Origin: CAZRDB01 sp964598695
GTDB lineage: Bacteria > Armatimonadota > Zipacnadia > UBA1398
Direction: 5' to 3'
NCBI GenBank assembly: GCA_964598695.1
Contig: CAZRDB010000033.1
Span: 1 to 34,998 of the forward strand
Length of the DNA: 34,998 bases
The notes below the pieces were generated by a model. It saw only the letters and a list, made by a program, of their open reading frames with translations. It was not told the DNA's origin and searched no databases. Of the stretch, positions 1-8,582 are shown piece by piece (within the stretch, counting starts at the first letter, position 1; the number at the start of each line of letters is the position of its first letter). Position numbers and translations under genes: made by a program.

Positions 1-2237
1 GGGGCGTCAGAAGCGAGCGCAGGGGCTGAGAAGCGAATGTAGACGCCGTTGCCAGGAGCGGGGCACTCCGGCACAGCGAGCTGGACAACGATGCGGTCGA
101 CCTCCCACTGCTTCAGCTCGAACCCGTCCACCGCGAGGGCATCGAGGAGCTTCACCAGCGTCGCGGGCGGGGTCGCGTCGCTCCCCAGGCCGAGCTGCAG
201 ACGCCCGGAGTGCTCGGCCGCCGACAGGGCGGAGAACGAGGGGCCCTCGGGCGGGGCGTAGCCGGTCGCCCCGGCGCCGTGCGCCACGGCAAAGCACTCG
301 GCCGCCTCGCTGACGAGCCCCTCCGTGAGGCTCTTCCAGAGCCGGGCCGCGTCCTCGGTGCTCCGGTCCGCCAGCGCGGGCGCCGAGAACGCGACGGATA
401 CCTTGCCGTAGCTGTCGCGCTCGGGCTCCGAGAGAACCACGGGAACGCGGTCCCAGCCCCGCAGCACGAAGCCGGCCGGGCCCGCCGCATCCGCAACCTT
501 GACCAATCCGCGGGCCTCGACATCCGCCAGCTTGGCGCTATCGGTCGTGGTGAGCTTGATGGTGCCGGAGCGCGTGGCCTCGCCTGAGTCGGACTGCACG
601 GTCGCCGTGCCCGGCGCCCCGTACGTCGGTCCATCGCCCGTTGCCAGCAGGAACGCGTCGCCGAGGCTGCCCGCGCCCTCCGTCTGCGTCTCGATCAGAC
701 GCTTCCACGTGGCATCGTCGTCCTTCCCCAGTGACGGCGCCGAGAAGCCCACCGTGACGCTGGCGTCGCCGTCTTTCCGCGGCGTCTTGAGGATCACGGG
801 GATCATCGGCCAGAGCCGGACGGTGGCCCCGCCCACGGTGGCGTCGCCCTCGCGACAGACCAGCAACTCGCCGCGCAGCTCGGGGACCGACTTGTCCTCC
901 GGCTTCAGGATGAGCTTCGCGGTGTGGCTCACCTTGTCGGCCGCGGTCACCTCCGCGGCGGCGCCCTCGTAGCTGATGGAGTCCGAGTCGCCGACCGCGA
1001 CCTTCCACACGTCGGCCCACTTGTCGTCCTTGGTCAGTTCAGGCCAAGCCGGGTCGTCGGCGCCGGAGAGGCCGCTCACCGAGAAGCCGACGGTCACCAT
1101 GGAGCCGTCTTCCGAGCGCTCCGGCACCTCGAACTGCACGACCGCCTTCGACTCCTCCGTCTCGGCGGTCGCGACGGCCATCGAGGCCGGGCCGACGGCG
1201 CTGGACGTGTCGGCCGCGGGCGAGGCGATGGTCGACTCGCTCGAGGGGATGCTCGGGGCGGCGGCGTCGGCCTCGTTGACCTTGCCTCCGCCGGCCTCAA
1301 CGGCTGACACGACCGTCGCTACCGGCTGCTCCGCCGCTGGCGGCGGCGTCACGACGCGTCGGACCGTCGGGCCGCTCGGGGCCGGGGGCAGCTCCCGCGC
1401 GCCTCCCACGCGCAGCGGCCACGCGCCGAGCAGCGCGCAGCCCGCGCCGACGGCCGGGCGCGCGAGCCGGACGCTGCGGCCGGCGGGTACCCCACCCACC
1501 TCGATCACCCAGATCGAGCCGAGGCCGTCCGGGTTGGGCTCCACGGCGACACGCGGGATGATGGACTGCGCCGCGGTCATCGCGACGCCCGGCTCGCCCG
1601 GGTTGAGCGGGTCGTAGATCTCATACAGCAACTCGCTGGCGAGCGCACTCTCGAGCGCGTCCGGCGAGCACAGCTCCTCGGGCACGGCGAGGCGCAACTC
1701 GACGAACCGCGACTCGCCCTCGCCGATGGTCCTCTCACCGACGAACTGCAGGAAGGCGAGGGGCGGCCAGGCGCCGCTCCACGGCCGCAGCGCGTAGGTC
1801 GCACAGCCGCCTCGCAGCAGCGAGCGCGTGAACGCGACCTTCCTCGGACCCGGCAGCGGGGCGGTCGCGCCCTCCAGCCGGATCGCGGCCGTCGTCCCGC
1901 CCTCTTCGGGCTCGAGGACGGTCACCGACGTCGGCGCATGGAAGCCGCACGGCCCCACGCTGTTGGGGAGCGCGTACAGGCTCGGGTCGCGGAGCAGGTC
2001 GCGCAGCTCGAGCCACTGCCGCGCGGTCATCGCGTCCGCGAAGCTGTAGCGGAGGACCACGATGCCCGTTCCCGTCGCCTGCCCGATCCAGCTTCCGGGA
2101 TCGCATGGCTCGCTGAACTCGACGGCGATACTGGCCCGCTCTGACCCCGACGCGGCGATGGGCAGGGCAGCCTCCTGCGCCCATGCCCCGCACCCGGCGA
2201 GCAGCCACGCGATGCCGACCCAGACGGTCGGTTTCAC
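1..2237 (-). CDS. Large repeat-containing lipoprotein, 3' end cut by window edge
   Basis: An open minus-strand frame runs without a stop from a GTG at 2237-2235 to the window edge (745 codons visible, C-terminus missing). A GGGAGGG ribosome binding site lies about 7 bases before the GTG. The N-terminus reads VKPTVWVGIAWLLAGCGAWA, a signal peptide with lipobox LAGC, so the protein is probably exported and lipidated. Residues about 25-270 are an unrecognised domain. An Ala/Ser/Thr/Pro-rich linker follows (about 275-360). The rest is made of tandem repeats of about 113-119 residues, each opening with a strand like VTVGFSAPSL; the Phe of this motif falls at residues 385, 498, 617 and 736. I do not recognise the repeat family, which could be an all-beta surface adhesion or binding module. 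Divergent from the zinc-ribbon gene at 2622. The frame and start are well supported; the function is unknown. Confidence 0.8.
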   Translation of the reverse strand, partial: MKPTVWVGIAWLLAGCGAWAQEAALPIAASGSERASIAVEFSEPCDPGSWIGQATGTGIVVLRYSFADAMTARQWLELRDLLRDPSLYALPNSVGPCGFHAPTSVTVLEPEEGGTTAAIRLEGATAPLPGPRKVAFTRSLLRGGCATYALRPWSGAWPPLAFLQFVGERTIGEGESRFVELRLAVPEELCSPDALESALASELLYEIYDPLNPGEPGVAMTAAQSIIPRVAVEPNPDGLGSIWVIEVGGVPAGRSVRLARPAVGAGCALLGAWPLRVGGARELPPAPSGPTVRRVVTPPPAAEQPVATVVSAVEAGGGKVNEADAAAPSIPSSESTIASPAADTSSAVGPASMAVATAETEESKAVVQFEVPERSEDGSMVTVGFSVSGLSGADDPAWPELTKDDKWADVWKVAVGDSDSISYEGAAAEVTAADKVSHTAKLILKPEDKSVPELRGELLVCREGDATVGGATVRLWPMIPVILKTPRKDGDASVTVGFSAPSLGKDDDATWKRLIETQTEGAGSLGDAFLLATGDGPTYGAPGTATVQSDSGEATRSGTIKLTTTDSAKLADVEARGLVKVADAAGPAGFVLRGWDRVPVVLSEPERDSYGKVSVAFSAPALADRSTEDAARLWKSLTEGLVSEAAECFAVAHGAGATGYAPPEGPSFSALSAAEHSGRLQLGLGSDATPPATLVKLLDALAVDGFELKQWEVDRIVVQLAVPECPAPGNGVYIRFSAPALASDA

Positions 2238-2621
2238 GAGCGATCCCTCCCTCTTCCACCCGGCCCAGGCGGCCGAGTGACGCGGCGGACGGCCCTCTCG
2301 GTCGCGGGGCGGCGCCGCGCAGCCTCGTCCGAGTCGCTCTCCCGGCGGTCCCCACTCCCAGACACAGGCTGGAGGGCTCCCCGCTCTCCGCACACCTCCC
2401 CCGACGAGCACGGGTGTGCGGCACTCCCCTCGCCGCCAAGGGTTCCCTCCGTGCCCCCGGCCGCCTACCGGTCCTGTCGGGCCGAGTTTTGGACCCGAAG
2501 GGCCAACGCGTCGGCCTCTTAGGACCGCCTTCGTCTCCGCCCCGGCACAAGCGCGAAAGGGATTCCCACCGGCCCAGCGGATAAGCTGGTACCTGTGCGC
2601 ATCCTCGAGAGGGGCGAACGG
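2238..2621. other. Divergent intergenic region, 384 bp
   Basis: This is the spacer between the leftward repeat lipoprotein and the rightward zinc-ribbon gene, so it should hold promoters for both. I see no convincing -35/-10 pair. A weak -10-like TAAGCT lies at 2582-2587, about 35 bases before the ATG of the rightward gene. The open frames crossing the region have no start with a ribosome binding site and no protein-like composition. Confidence 0.5.
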
Positions 2622-3314
2622 ATGCCCAAGTGCGCGATCTGCGGTCGGTTCTCTCTCCTCGCGGCGGCGGTCTACCACTGCGCCGACTGCGGGAACCCCG
2701 TCTGCCGTCCCTCCCACAGCGACTGCTCCGTCATCGTCGAGTGGGCCGACCGCAAGGTCGGACAGGTCGCGGGCGGCTTCGTCTACCGCGACCCCAAGGT
2801 CCGCTGCCGCAACTGCGTCAACCAGCGCGCGGCCCAGGCCGCACGCGCCGCGCTCGCCGTCTGGACCTCCTGCCCCAAGTGCGGCGGCCTGCTCGAGATG
2901 TCGTACACCGCCACCGGACTCCGCTGCTCCCACCGGGACTGCCCCTGGCACCCGCAGGACATCGAGGCCTTCGCCCAGCACGCGACCCGCGGCCGTGAGC
3001 TGCTGCGCGGCAACAACTACCAGGAGGCCGCGCGCGAGTTTGAGCAGGCCGGCCTCTACGCCGAAGCCGGCCGGATCCGGCGGCTCGCGTACCAGGGCGA
3101 CGCCGAGGTCACGGCGGCGCAGAGCCAGGAGGACGTCAACGAACTCCTGCGCCAGCTCGCGCTCCGCGCCCCCGTCAACGCCACGATCGCGTGTCCCCGC
3201 TGCAAGGGCGCGCTCGGGATCTGGGGGATCCAGGGCAGCTCGCACCGCTGCCCGCACTGCCACGCCACCCTCCGCGTCATCGAACTGGCCGGGGCGCTCC
3301 GCGACCTCCTGTAG
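2622..3314 (+). CDS. Triple zinc-ribbon protein of unknown function
   Basis: 230 residues. I chose the ATG at 2622 because GAGAGGGG lies 7 bases upstream; an in-frame GTG at 2595 lacks a good site. Three cysteine-rich modules are visible: an N-terminal one (C4, C7, C20, C23, C28 and a later CRNC), a central ribbon CPKC...CSHRDCPWH (about residues 84-111), and a C-terminal ribbon CPRC...CPHC (about 195-220). Between the last two is a charged helical segment (ELLRGNNYQEAAREFEQAGL onward) resembling one TPR hairpin. There is no signal peptide, so it is probably cytoplasmic. Zinc ribbons of this kind bind nucleic acid or protein partners, but nothing here tells which. It sits 146 bases before the arabinofuranosidase gene with no obvious link in function. 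Confidence 0.8.
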   Translation: MPKCAICGRFSLLAAAVYHCADCGNPVCRPSHSDCSVIVEWADRKVGQVAGGFVYRDPKVRCRNCVNQRAAQAARAALAVWTSCPKCGGLLEMSYTATGLRCSHRDCPWHPQDIEAFAQHATRGRELLRGNNYQEAAREFEQAGLYAEAGRIRRLAYQGDAEVTAAQSQEDVNELLRQLALRAPVNATIACPRCKGALGIWGIQGSSHRCPHCHATLRVIELAGALRDLL

Positions 3315-3460
3315 CGCCCGCGCAACTCCTCGCCCGGGCGGTGCAGGCGAGCGAGGCCGCCTGGCGAACCGGCACGGGCGGTCGGACGCATTGCGCCCGG
3401 TCGGATCGACCGCCGGCACTCCGCCGACACCACCCTCTCGCTCGTCGAGGTGAGAACGTC

Positions 3461-5836
3461 TTGGCACGCTCCTCGCTGCTGTGCTCGCTCGCCCCGCTCG
3501 CACTCGCCACCGTCTGCTGCGCCGACACGCCCGTCACTGTGCCCCTGGTGAACGCCGCGTTCGATCAGGGGCCCGTCTCCGCCGAGGGGGCGCCTCCCGG
3601 CTGGCAGATCGCCGTCTACGGCGCCCGGCCGGAGGTCACGTGCGACGATCCCGCCCCCGGCGCCGCCGGCCGCTCTCTGCGGATCTCGGCCGCGGAGGAC
3701 TCGGACACCGCCATCTACCAGGATCTCCCGGTCACCCCGAGCGCCTGGTACCGGCTCTCGGCCTGGGTGCGCACGGAGCGCCTCGAGGCCGACACGGCCG
3801 TCTACGGCGCGTTCTGCGCCTGCGACGGCCCCTCGCCCTACGTCTGCTCGCCCAACCGCGGAGGCGACAGCGAGTGGGAGCGCGAGGAGATCGTCGTGCG
3901 CGCGCCCGGCAGTGGGGTGCTGCGCGTCGCGCTCTTCCTGGTCGGGTTCGGCAAGGGCACCGGGACGGTGTGGTTCAGCGGGCTCACGCTGGAGCCGCTG
4001 TCGGCCTCGGAGGCCGCGGGAGATGCCGTCGTCGTGACGGCCACGCCGCGCAGTCCGGCCCCGATCTCGCCGTGGATCTACGGCAACTTCATCGAGTTCC
4101 TCGACCACCATGTCCAAGGGATGCGCGCCCAGATGCTCGACGACGTCAGCTTCGAGGGCATTCTCCCGCCGGCCGAGTGGTGTTACTGGCAGCCCGACAA
4201 GGACGTCGAGGATCGACCGTGGCATGTGACGGGCCTCGGGGGCGACGGACGCGTCGAGCGGCTCGAGGAGGGCGCGTTCAACGGCCGCTGGTGCTACCGG
4301 ATCACGATCCCCACGACGCCCGGCTATGGCCACGGGATCCGGCAGGCCGGCCTGTGCCTGCGCGCCGGCCGACGCTACACGCTCTCGCTGTACCTCCGGC
4401 AGGAGGGGCTCGAGGGTCCGGTCGAGGTCAATCTCGGCCATGACTGGGGCCCCTTCGTCTCGACCTACGCCCAGGCAACGATCGAGGGCGTCACCGGCGA
4501 GTGGGCCAAGTACAGCGTGGTTCTCTCTCCCGACACGGACGACGACAATGCCGAGCTGAGCATCCGACTCGCGCGCACCGGCGCCGTGTGGATCGACCAG
4601 GTGACCCTCCTGCCCGACGACCACATCCTCGGCTGGCGCAAGGACGTCGTCGAAGCCGTGCGCGCGCTCCAGCCGCGCTGCCTGCGGTTCGGCGGCTCGG
4701 CCGTGATCGCGTATGACTGGACCCAGGGGATCGGCGACCCCGACAAGCGTGTGCCCTTCGCCAACCGGTACTGGGGCCGGATGGAGCCCAACGACGTGGG
4801 GACCGACGAGTTCCTCCAGTTCTGCGAGTTGGTCGGCGCCGAGCCGCTCGTCTGCGTGAGCTACAACGTCGGGACCGCCGAGGACGCCGTCGCGCAGCTC
4901 GAGTACTGCAATGGCGGCGTGGACACCAAGTGGGGGGCGCTCCGGGCGGCCAACGGCCACCCCGCGCCCTACGGGGTACGGCTGTGGCAGGTGGGGAACG
5001 AGCAGTCCGGCGAGGAGTACGAGCGCCGTTTGCCCGACTACTGCCGCGCGATGCTGGCCGCCGACCCAACCATCGAGCTGCTCACGGCATTCCCCTCCGA
5101 CGCCGTGCTGGAGGGGACGAAGGACCTCGCGCGCTACGTCTGCCCCCACTACTACACGAACTCCCTGCCCTGGGTCGTCCGCGACCTCGCCGAGCAGCGC
5201 GACCGTCTGCGCCGCCTCGCGCCCGACCGCGGGATCCGGATCGGCGTCACCGAGTGGAACGGCTCGGCCGGCGACTGGGGCGCGGCGCGCGCGTTTCAGT
5301 CCACCCAGGCCAACGCGCTCTACGGCGCGCGTCTGATGCACATCTTCCAACGCAACAGCGACCTGGTCGCGATGGCCAACCGCTCGGGCCTGATGAACGG
5401 CTGGTGTTGCGGCAATGTCCAGACCAGCCGGCGCGGCCTCTGGGTGACGCCGGCCTACTACGGGATGCAACTGCTGAGCGTGCACTGCGGCGTCGAGCCG
5501 CTCCGTGTGACCGACGGCAAGGGCGTCGAGCTTCGAGGCGCGGAGTTCGGGACGGTGCTCGACGTCATGGCCACCCGCGCCGAGGATGGCAAGCTCGTCG
5601 TGACCGTCGTCAACGATGGTCCCGATCCGGTCGCGACCACTCTCGATCTGCGGGCGCACCTGCGCAGCTCTGCGGCGGCGAAGCTGTACACGCTCGCGGC
5701 CGAGGGCCCCTGGGAGACAAATGCGGAGGCGTGTCCTGGCCGAGTGGCCCCGACGGAGACCGCGACTAGGGTAGAACCCCTCCAGAGACATGTGTTCCCC
5801 GCCTGGTCGCTGACTGTGATCGAGGTGGCTCCGTAG
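3461..5836 (+). CDS. Secreted GH51-type alpha-L-arabinofuranosidase
   Basis: Removes terminal alpha-L-arabinofuranosyl residues from arabinan or arabinoxylan side chains. 791 residues. The start is a TTG at 3461, chosen because GAGGTGAG (3447-3454) lies just upstream and the first residues form a signal peptide (ARSSLLCSLAPLALATVCCA). Residues about 30-185 look like a CBM4/9-type beta-sandwich (SAWYRLSAWVRTE). The catalytic barrel starts near SPWIYGNFIEFLDHH. The GH51 acid/base sits in WQVGNEQSGE (Glu514) and the nucleophile in GVTEWNGSAG (Glu598). The C-terminal about 100 residues are a beta domain (GKLVVTVVNDGPDPV). Length is greater than core GH51 enzymes because of the N-terminal module. 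No sugar transporter or other glycosidase is next to it. Family assignment is confident; the substrate is inferred. Confidence 0.92.
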   Translation: MARSSLLCSLAPLALATVCCADTPVTVPLVNAAFDQGPVSAEGAPPGWQIAVYGARPEVTCDDPAPGAAGRSLRISAAEDSDTAIYQDLPVTPSAWYRLSAWVRTERLEADTAVYGAFCACDGPSPYVCSPNRGGDSEWEREEIVVRAPGSGVLRVALFLVGFGKGTGTVWFSGLTLEPLSASEAAGDAVVVTATPRSPAPISPWIYGNFIEFLDHHVQGMRAQMLDDVSFEGILPPAEWCYWQPDKDVEDRPWHVTGLGGDGRVERLEEGAFNGRWCYRITIPTTPGYGHGIRQAGLCLRAGRRYTLSLYLRQEGLEGPVEVNLGHDWGPFVSTYAQATIEGVTGEWAKYSVVLSPDTDDDNAELSIRLARTGAVWIDQVTLLPDDHILGWRKDVVEAVRALQPRCLRFGGSAVIAYDWTQGIGDPDKRVPFANRYWGRMEPNDVGTDEFLQFCELVGAEPLVCVSYNVGTAEDAVAQLEYCNGGVDTKWGALRAANGHPAPYGVRLWQVGNEQSGEEYERRLPDYCRAMLAADPTIELLTAFPSDAVLEGTKDLARYVCPHYYTNSLPWVVRDLAEQRDRLRRLAPDRGIRIGVTEWNGSAGDWGAARAFQSTQANALYGARLMHIFQRNSDLVAMANRSGLMNGWCCGNVQTSRRGLWVTPAYYGMQLLSVHCGVEPLRVTDGKGVELRGAEFGTVLDVMATRAEDGKLVVTVVNDGPDPVATTLDLRAHLRSSAAAKLYTLAAEGPWETNAEACPGRVAPTETATRVEPLQRHVFPAWSLTVIEVAP

Positions 5837-5851
5837 ACGACGGCCCCACCC

Positions 5852-5918
5852 CCGCCGGAGGGCGCAAATTCGCACGAAGGTGTGCGAATGGCAAGCACCG
5901 AACCCTCGCCCTCGGCGG
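5852..5918. other. Nested inverted repeats downstream of the arabinofuranosidase gene
   Basis: Fifteen bases after the stop, an outer pair of arms (CCGCCGGAGGGCG at 5852-5864 and CGCCCTCGGCGG at 5907-5918, complementary apart from one unpaired base) encloses an inner perfect 8-bp stem (ATTCGCAC at 5868-5875, GTGCGAAT at 5882-5889) with a 6-base loop. There is no T-run after it, so a standard intrinsic terminator is not clear. It could end transcription, stabilise the mRNA 3' end, or be a structured leader of the lipoprotein gene at 6017. Confidence 0.45.
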
Positions 5919-6016
5919 AGGAACGGTGTCGCCGTGCAGCGCCGTCCGCGTGGCTGTCACGGCAGTCGCGGGTCGCCGTCGAGGTGACCGGACGGTAGAC
6001 AGGAAGGAGTCTGGAC

Positions 6017-6811
6017 ATGCCGCGCTTAGCAAGATGGCTCTGGATCGCTCTCGGAGTGGGCCTCCTCGTGGCTGCACTTGCCCTGGCGGGCGGTTGCGGC
6101 GCCGGGTCGGGAACGTTGGATGACTCGGCCGGCGACGCCGGGGCGAGGACGGGCGGCGGGAGTATCCCCGATGGCGCCAAGGTCGAGGGCCACGTCTATG
6201 CGAAGGTCGGCGTGAGCAGCTCGGCGCCGGTCCAGATCCGCGGTTCGGCGAACCCCCCGTCCCTCCCCACGATCCCGGGCAGCGGGACCTCGGCCACCAC
6301 GCCGGCGTCCGGCATCCGGGTGACACTGGGCATGCCGGACGGCGGGACGCTCGAGACCTACGCGGACTCCAACGGCAAGTTCGAGTTCGCCGCACCGTAC
6401 CAGGGCCAGTGGCCGCTCTCGTTCGAGCTGGCCTCGGGCGTGCGCTCGACCACCGTGGATGTCGCTCCGCTGGGTGGCAGGCGCTCCGAACTGCTTGCGC
6501 GGTTCGTCCAGACGGGCGGCACAGCTCCGGTGCCCGGCGCGCTCGTGGTCTCTCTCGCGCAGCCCGGGGCCCCGAGCGGGCCGTCGACCGCCCTGCGGGC
6601 CACCGACAACGGCGTCGAGGTCACCTCGACCGACATCATCTGGACCATGGAAACCCTGACCGACGCCACCATCACACCGGCGGCATCCCAGGGTGTCGCG
6701 GTCGTCAACGGGGGCACGATCACGGGCTCGGCCGAGGTGCGCGCGCGCGTGCCGGCCGGTGTCTCCAACACGCTCACGCTCTCGATCGCGGGATTGCTCC
6801 CGCTGCCCTAG
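6017..6811 (+). CDS. Lipoprotein with carboxypeptidase-regulatory-like domain
   Basis: 264 residues. The ATG at 6017 follows AGGAAGGAG (6001-6009). The N-terminus is a typical lipoprotein signal: positive MPRLAR, a hydrophobic core, then LALAGGC. After a Gly/Ser-rich spacer, residues about 55-165 read like a carboxypeptidase-regulatory/prealbumin-like fold (VEGHVYAKVG, GIRVTLGMPDGG, YADSNGKFEFAAP), a small beta-sandwich common in exported proteins of sugar-degrading bacteria. The C-terminal part repeats short beta strands and has no recognised catalytic motif. It lies between the arabinofuranosidase and a TPR gene on the same strand. A structural or binding role at the cell surface is inference; only the localisation signal and the beta domain are visible. 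Confidence 0.8.
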   Translation: MPRLARWLWIALGVGLLVAALALAGGCGAGSGTLDDSAGDAGARTGGGSIPDGAKVEGHVYAKVGVSSSAPVQIRGSANPPSLPTIPGSGTSATTPASGIRVTLGMPDGGTLETYADSNGKFEFAAPYQGQWPLSFELASGVRSTTVDVAPLGGRRSELLARFVQTGGTAPVPGALVVSLAQPGAPSGPSTALRATDNGVEVTSTDIIWTMETLTDATITPAASQGVAVVNGGTITGSAEVRARVPAGVSNTLTLSIAGLLPLP

Positions 6812-6856
6812 AGGCCGGGGAGGGTTACCAGGCTGCCCGGCAGAACGTACCTGCGC

Positions 6857-6887
6857 GCAGCTCCCGCGGCAACGTGGGGGAGGGTGC
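6857..6887 (+). other. Leader hairpin with GCAA tetraloop
   Basis: In the 147-bp space before the TPR gene, CTCCC (6861-6865) pairs with GGGAG (6878-6882), and an upper stem GCG/CGT is closed by the tetraloop GCAA (6869-6872), with two unpaired Gs on the 3' side. An outer GCA/TGC pair (6857-6859, 6885-6887) can extend it. No T-run follows. It may be an RNA leader element or a weak terminator of the preceding lipoprotein gene. Confidence 0.35.
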
Positions 6888-6958
6888 GTGTGCCGACTGC
6901 GGGGCAGCCTGAGGCCTGTCTGGATCCGTACTGCCGCCGGAGTGCGGGGGAGGACAGT

Positions 6959-8518
6959 ATGAGTGACGAGAGCACGGGTGGGGCCGGTCCCACCGTCTCG
7001 TGCCGCGACGATCGCGAGCACCTTGCCGACCTGCAGCTCCTGGTGCGGGCCCTCGCCGGCCCCGCCGACCCCCAGGGGCTGGTCGAGGCGTGCCCGCGTC
7101 TGGTCTCGCTCGCGGCGCAGCTTGGCGATACGGCCGCCCAGGCCGAGGGCTGGCACCAGCTCGGCGTGGGGCACGTGCGGCTGGGGCAGTTCCAGGAGGC
7201 GCGAGAGGCCTACGCCGAAGCGGTCGAACTGTGGCACGGCGCGGGCAACGTGCAGGAGGAGTTGCGGGCGCGCCAAGGGCTGACCAACGCGCTCGAACTC
7301 ATGGGCCAGCCGCAGGACGCATTGGCCCAGGCCCACGTGGTCGCGGGGGCCGAGGACTGGTTCCTGCAGTGTTCGGGGCTGATCGCGATCGGCGCCATCC
7401 AGCATCTGGTGGGTGAGTTCGCCGACTCCCTGATCCACATCCAGAAAGCCGAGGACGTCCTGCTCGGGTCGCCGGCGCAGCCGCGCGCGGCCGCCTACCT
7501 CCAGGCCTACCTCGCGGGCAACCGCGCGAACGTCTACCTGGACCGCGGCGACCTCGAGGCGGCCCTCGACGCGAGCAACCGCATGGCCGCCGCGGCCGAC
7601 CTGGCCGAGGAGCGGACCCAGAAGCTCGAGGCCCTGCTCAACATCGGCCTGTGCAAATCGCGGCTCGGCGATCTGGCCGACGCGTGGCAGCATCTCAGCC
7701 AGGCCCATCAGGCGGCGAGCCTCGGAGGCGACCGGCTGCGCGAAGCGACCGCCAACTGGGCTCTGTCGGAGTGGTTCTGCCTCGCCGGCCTCTGTTCGTC
7801 CGCGATCGGCCACGCGATCACCGCCCGCCAACTGGCGAGCGCGGCGCGCGCCCGGTTCGCCGAGCTGCACGCCAGCCTGTGCCTGGGCGCCGCCTACCTC
7901 GACAGCGCCAGCCCGGCCGACGCCGAGGAACCGATCGACGATGCGCTCACCCAGTCGCGACAGCTCAAGGCCCGCTACCACGAGACGGCGGCGCTGATCC
8001 TCCGCGGCCGGCTGGCCGCGAGCACGGCCCAACTGGACCGCGCGAGCGCGGAGCTGGCCGAGTGCGTGGCGCGAGCCCGCGAGGTGGGCGCGATCGGTCT
8101 CGCCCAGGGTGCGACTAGGCCCCTCCCCGACTGCCTGCTCACGCGGGGGCGCGCCACGGCGGCGGGCGCCGAGCCCACCCGTGGGGCCGCGGCGACGCCT
8201 CGCCTGGGGGCCCGCCACGAGCTGTGGCAGGCGCACCACATCGCCGGTTCGGCGGCGATCGCGCTCGGGCAGACCGAGGACGGCCTCGGCCACTACCGCG
8301 CGGCCATCGATGTTGTCGAGCGCATGTGGTGGCCGCTGTGGCGGATCGGTTTCGCGCAGGTGCAAGACGTCAAGCAGAGCCTGGTCGGCCTCTATCTCGA
8401 CCACCTGCGGGCGGCCCAGTCGTGCGGAAGAGCCGACGAGGTTGCCCGGGTGCTCTCCCTCTCGCCCTGGCCATTCCTGCGCGAGCGGTGGGAGCGGGAA
8501 GGCGCGACGGAGTCCTGA
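6959..8518 (+). CDS. Cytoplasmic TPR-repeat protein
   Basis: 519 residues. The ATG at 6959 is preceded by GGGGGAGG (6946-6953); an in-frame GTG at 6884 has a weaker context. There is no signal peptide. The protein is almost all helical repeats with TPR features (Gly/Ala at packing positions, units such as GWHQLGVGHVRLGQFQEARE, ALLNIGLCKSRLGDLADAWQ and HIAGSAAIALGQTEDGLGHY). It resembles the C-terminal repeat scaffolds of MalT-like or adenylate-cyclase-like regulators, but no ATPase or output domain is attached. A proline- and arginine-rich stretch (about residues 380-415) interrupts the repeats. The GAF/HD-GYP gene begins 64 bases downstream on the same strand, so it may act as a partner scaffold for that signalling enzyme; that is inference. 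Confidence 0.82.
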   Translation: MSDESTGGAGPTVSCRDDREHLADLQLLVRALAGPADPQGLVEACPRLVSLAAQLGDTAAQAEGWHQLGVGHVRLGQFQEAREAYAEAVELWHGAGNVQEELRARQGLTNALELMGQPQDALAQAHVVAGAEDWFLQCSGLIAIGAIQHLVGEFADSLIHIQKAEDVLLGSPAQPRAAAYLQAYLAGNRANVYLDRGDLEAALDASNRMAAAADLAEERTQKLEALLNIGLCKSRLGDLADAWQHLSQAHQAASLGGDRLREATANWALSEWFCLAGLCSSAIGHAITARQLASAARARFAELHASLCLGAAYLDSASPADAEEPIDDALTQSRQLKARYHETAALILRGRLAASTAQLDRASAELAECVARAREVGAIGLAQGATRPLPDCLLTRGRATAAGAEPTRGAAATPRLGARHELWQAHHIAGSAAIALGQTEDGLGHYRAAIDVVERMWWPLWRIGFAQVQDVKQSLVGLYLDHLRAAQSCGRADEVARVLSLSPWPFLRERWEREGATES

Positions 8519-8519
8519 G

Positions 8520-8548
8520 TTTCGGACCCCGCCGCGCGCGGGTATAAC
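8520..8548 (+). promoter_or_regulatory. Possible promoter upstream of the HD-GYP gene
   Basis: TATAAC at 8543-8548 matches five of six bases of the -10 consensus, 34 bases before the GTG at 8583. TTTCGG at 8520-8525 sits 17 bases upstream but matches -35 poorly. If real, the HD-GYP gene has its own promoter besides any read-through from the TPR gene. Confidence 0.3.
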
Positions 8549-8582
8549 TGCGGTACCCGGATCCCTCAGAGAGGGCCAACGC

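Noticed and set aside
2277..2584. Several plus-strand open frames in the divergent spacer
   Set aside because: Arg/Pro/Ser-rich composition, no ribosome binding site, mutually overlapping; typical chance frames in high-GC DNA.
2582..2587. TAAGCT as a -10 element
   Set aside because: Only three of six consensus bases and no -35; too weak to list as a promoter.
3056..5875. A 939-codon open frame opposite the arabinofuranosidase gene
   Set aside because: It is the complement of a strongly coding GH51 gene, with no domain or start site of its own.
6812..6958. Known riboswitch (cobalamin or c-di-GMP) before the TPR gene
   Set aside because: Short words such as GGGTTACC occur, but the conserved cores of these classes are absent.
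8109..8582. Upstream extension of the HD-GYP frame into the TPR gene, suggesting a frameshifted fusion
   Set aside because: The extension is Arg/Ser/Pro-rich shadow sequence, the TPR gene ends with a clean stop, and the GTG at 8583 has its own ribosome binding site.
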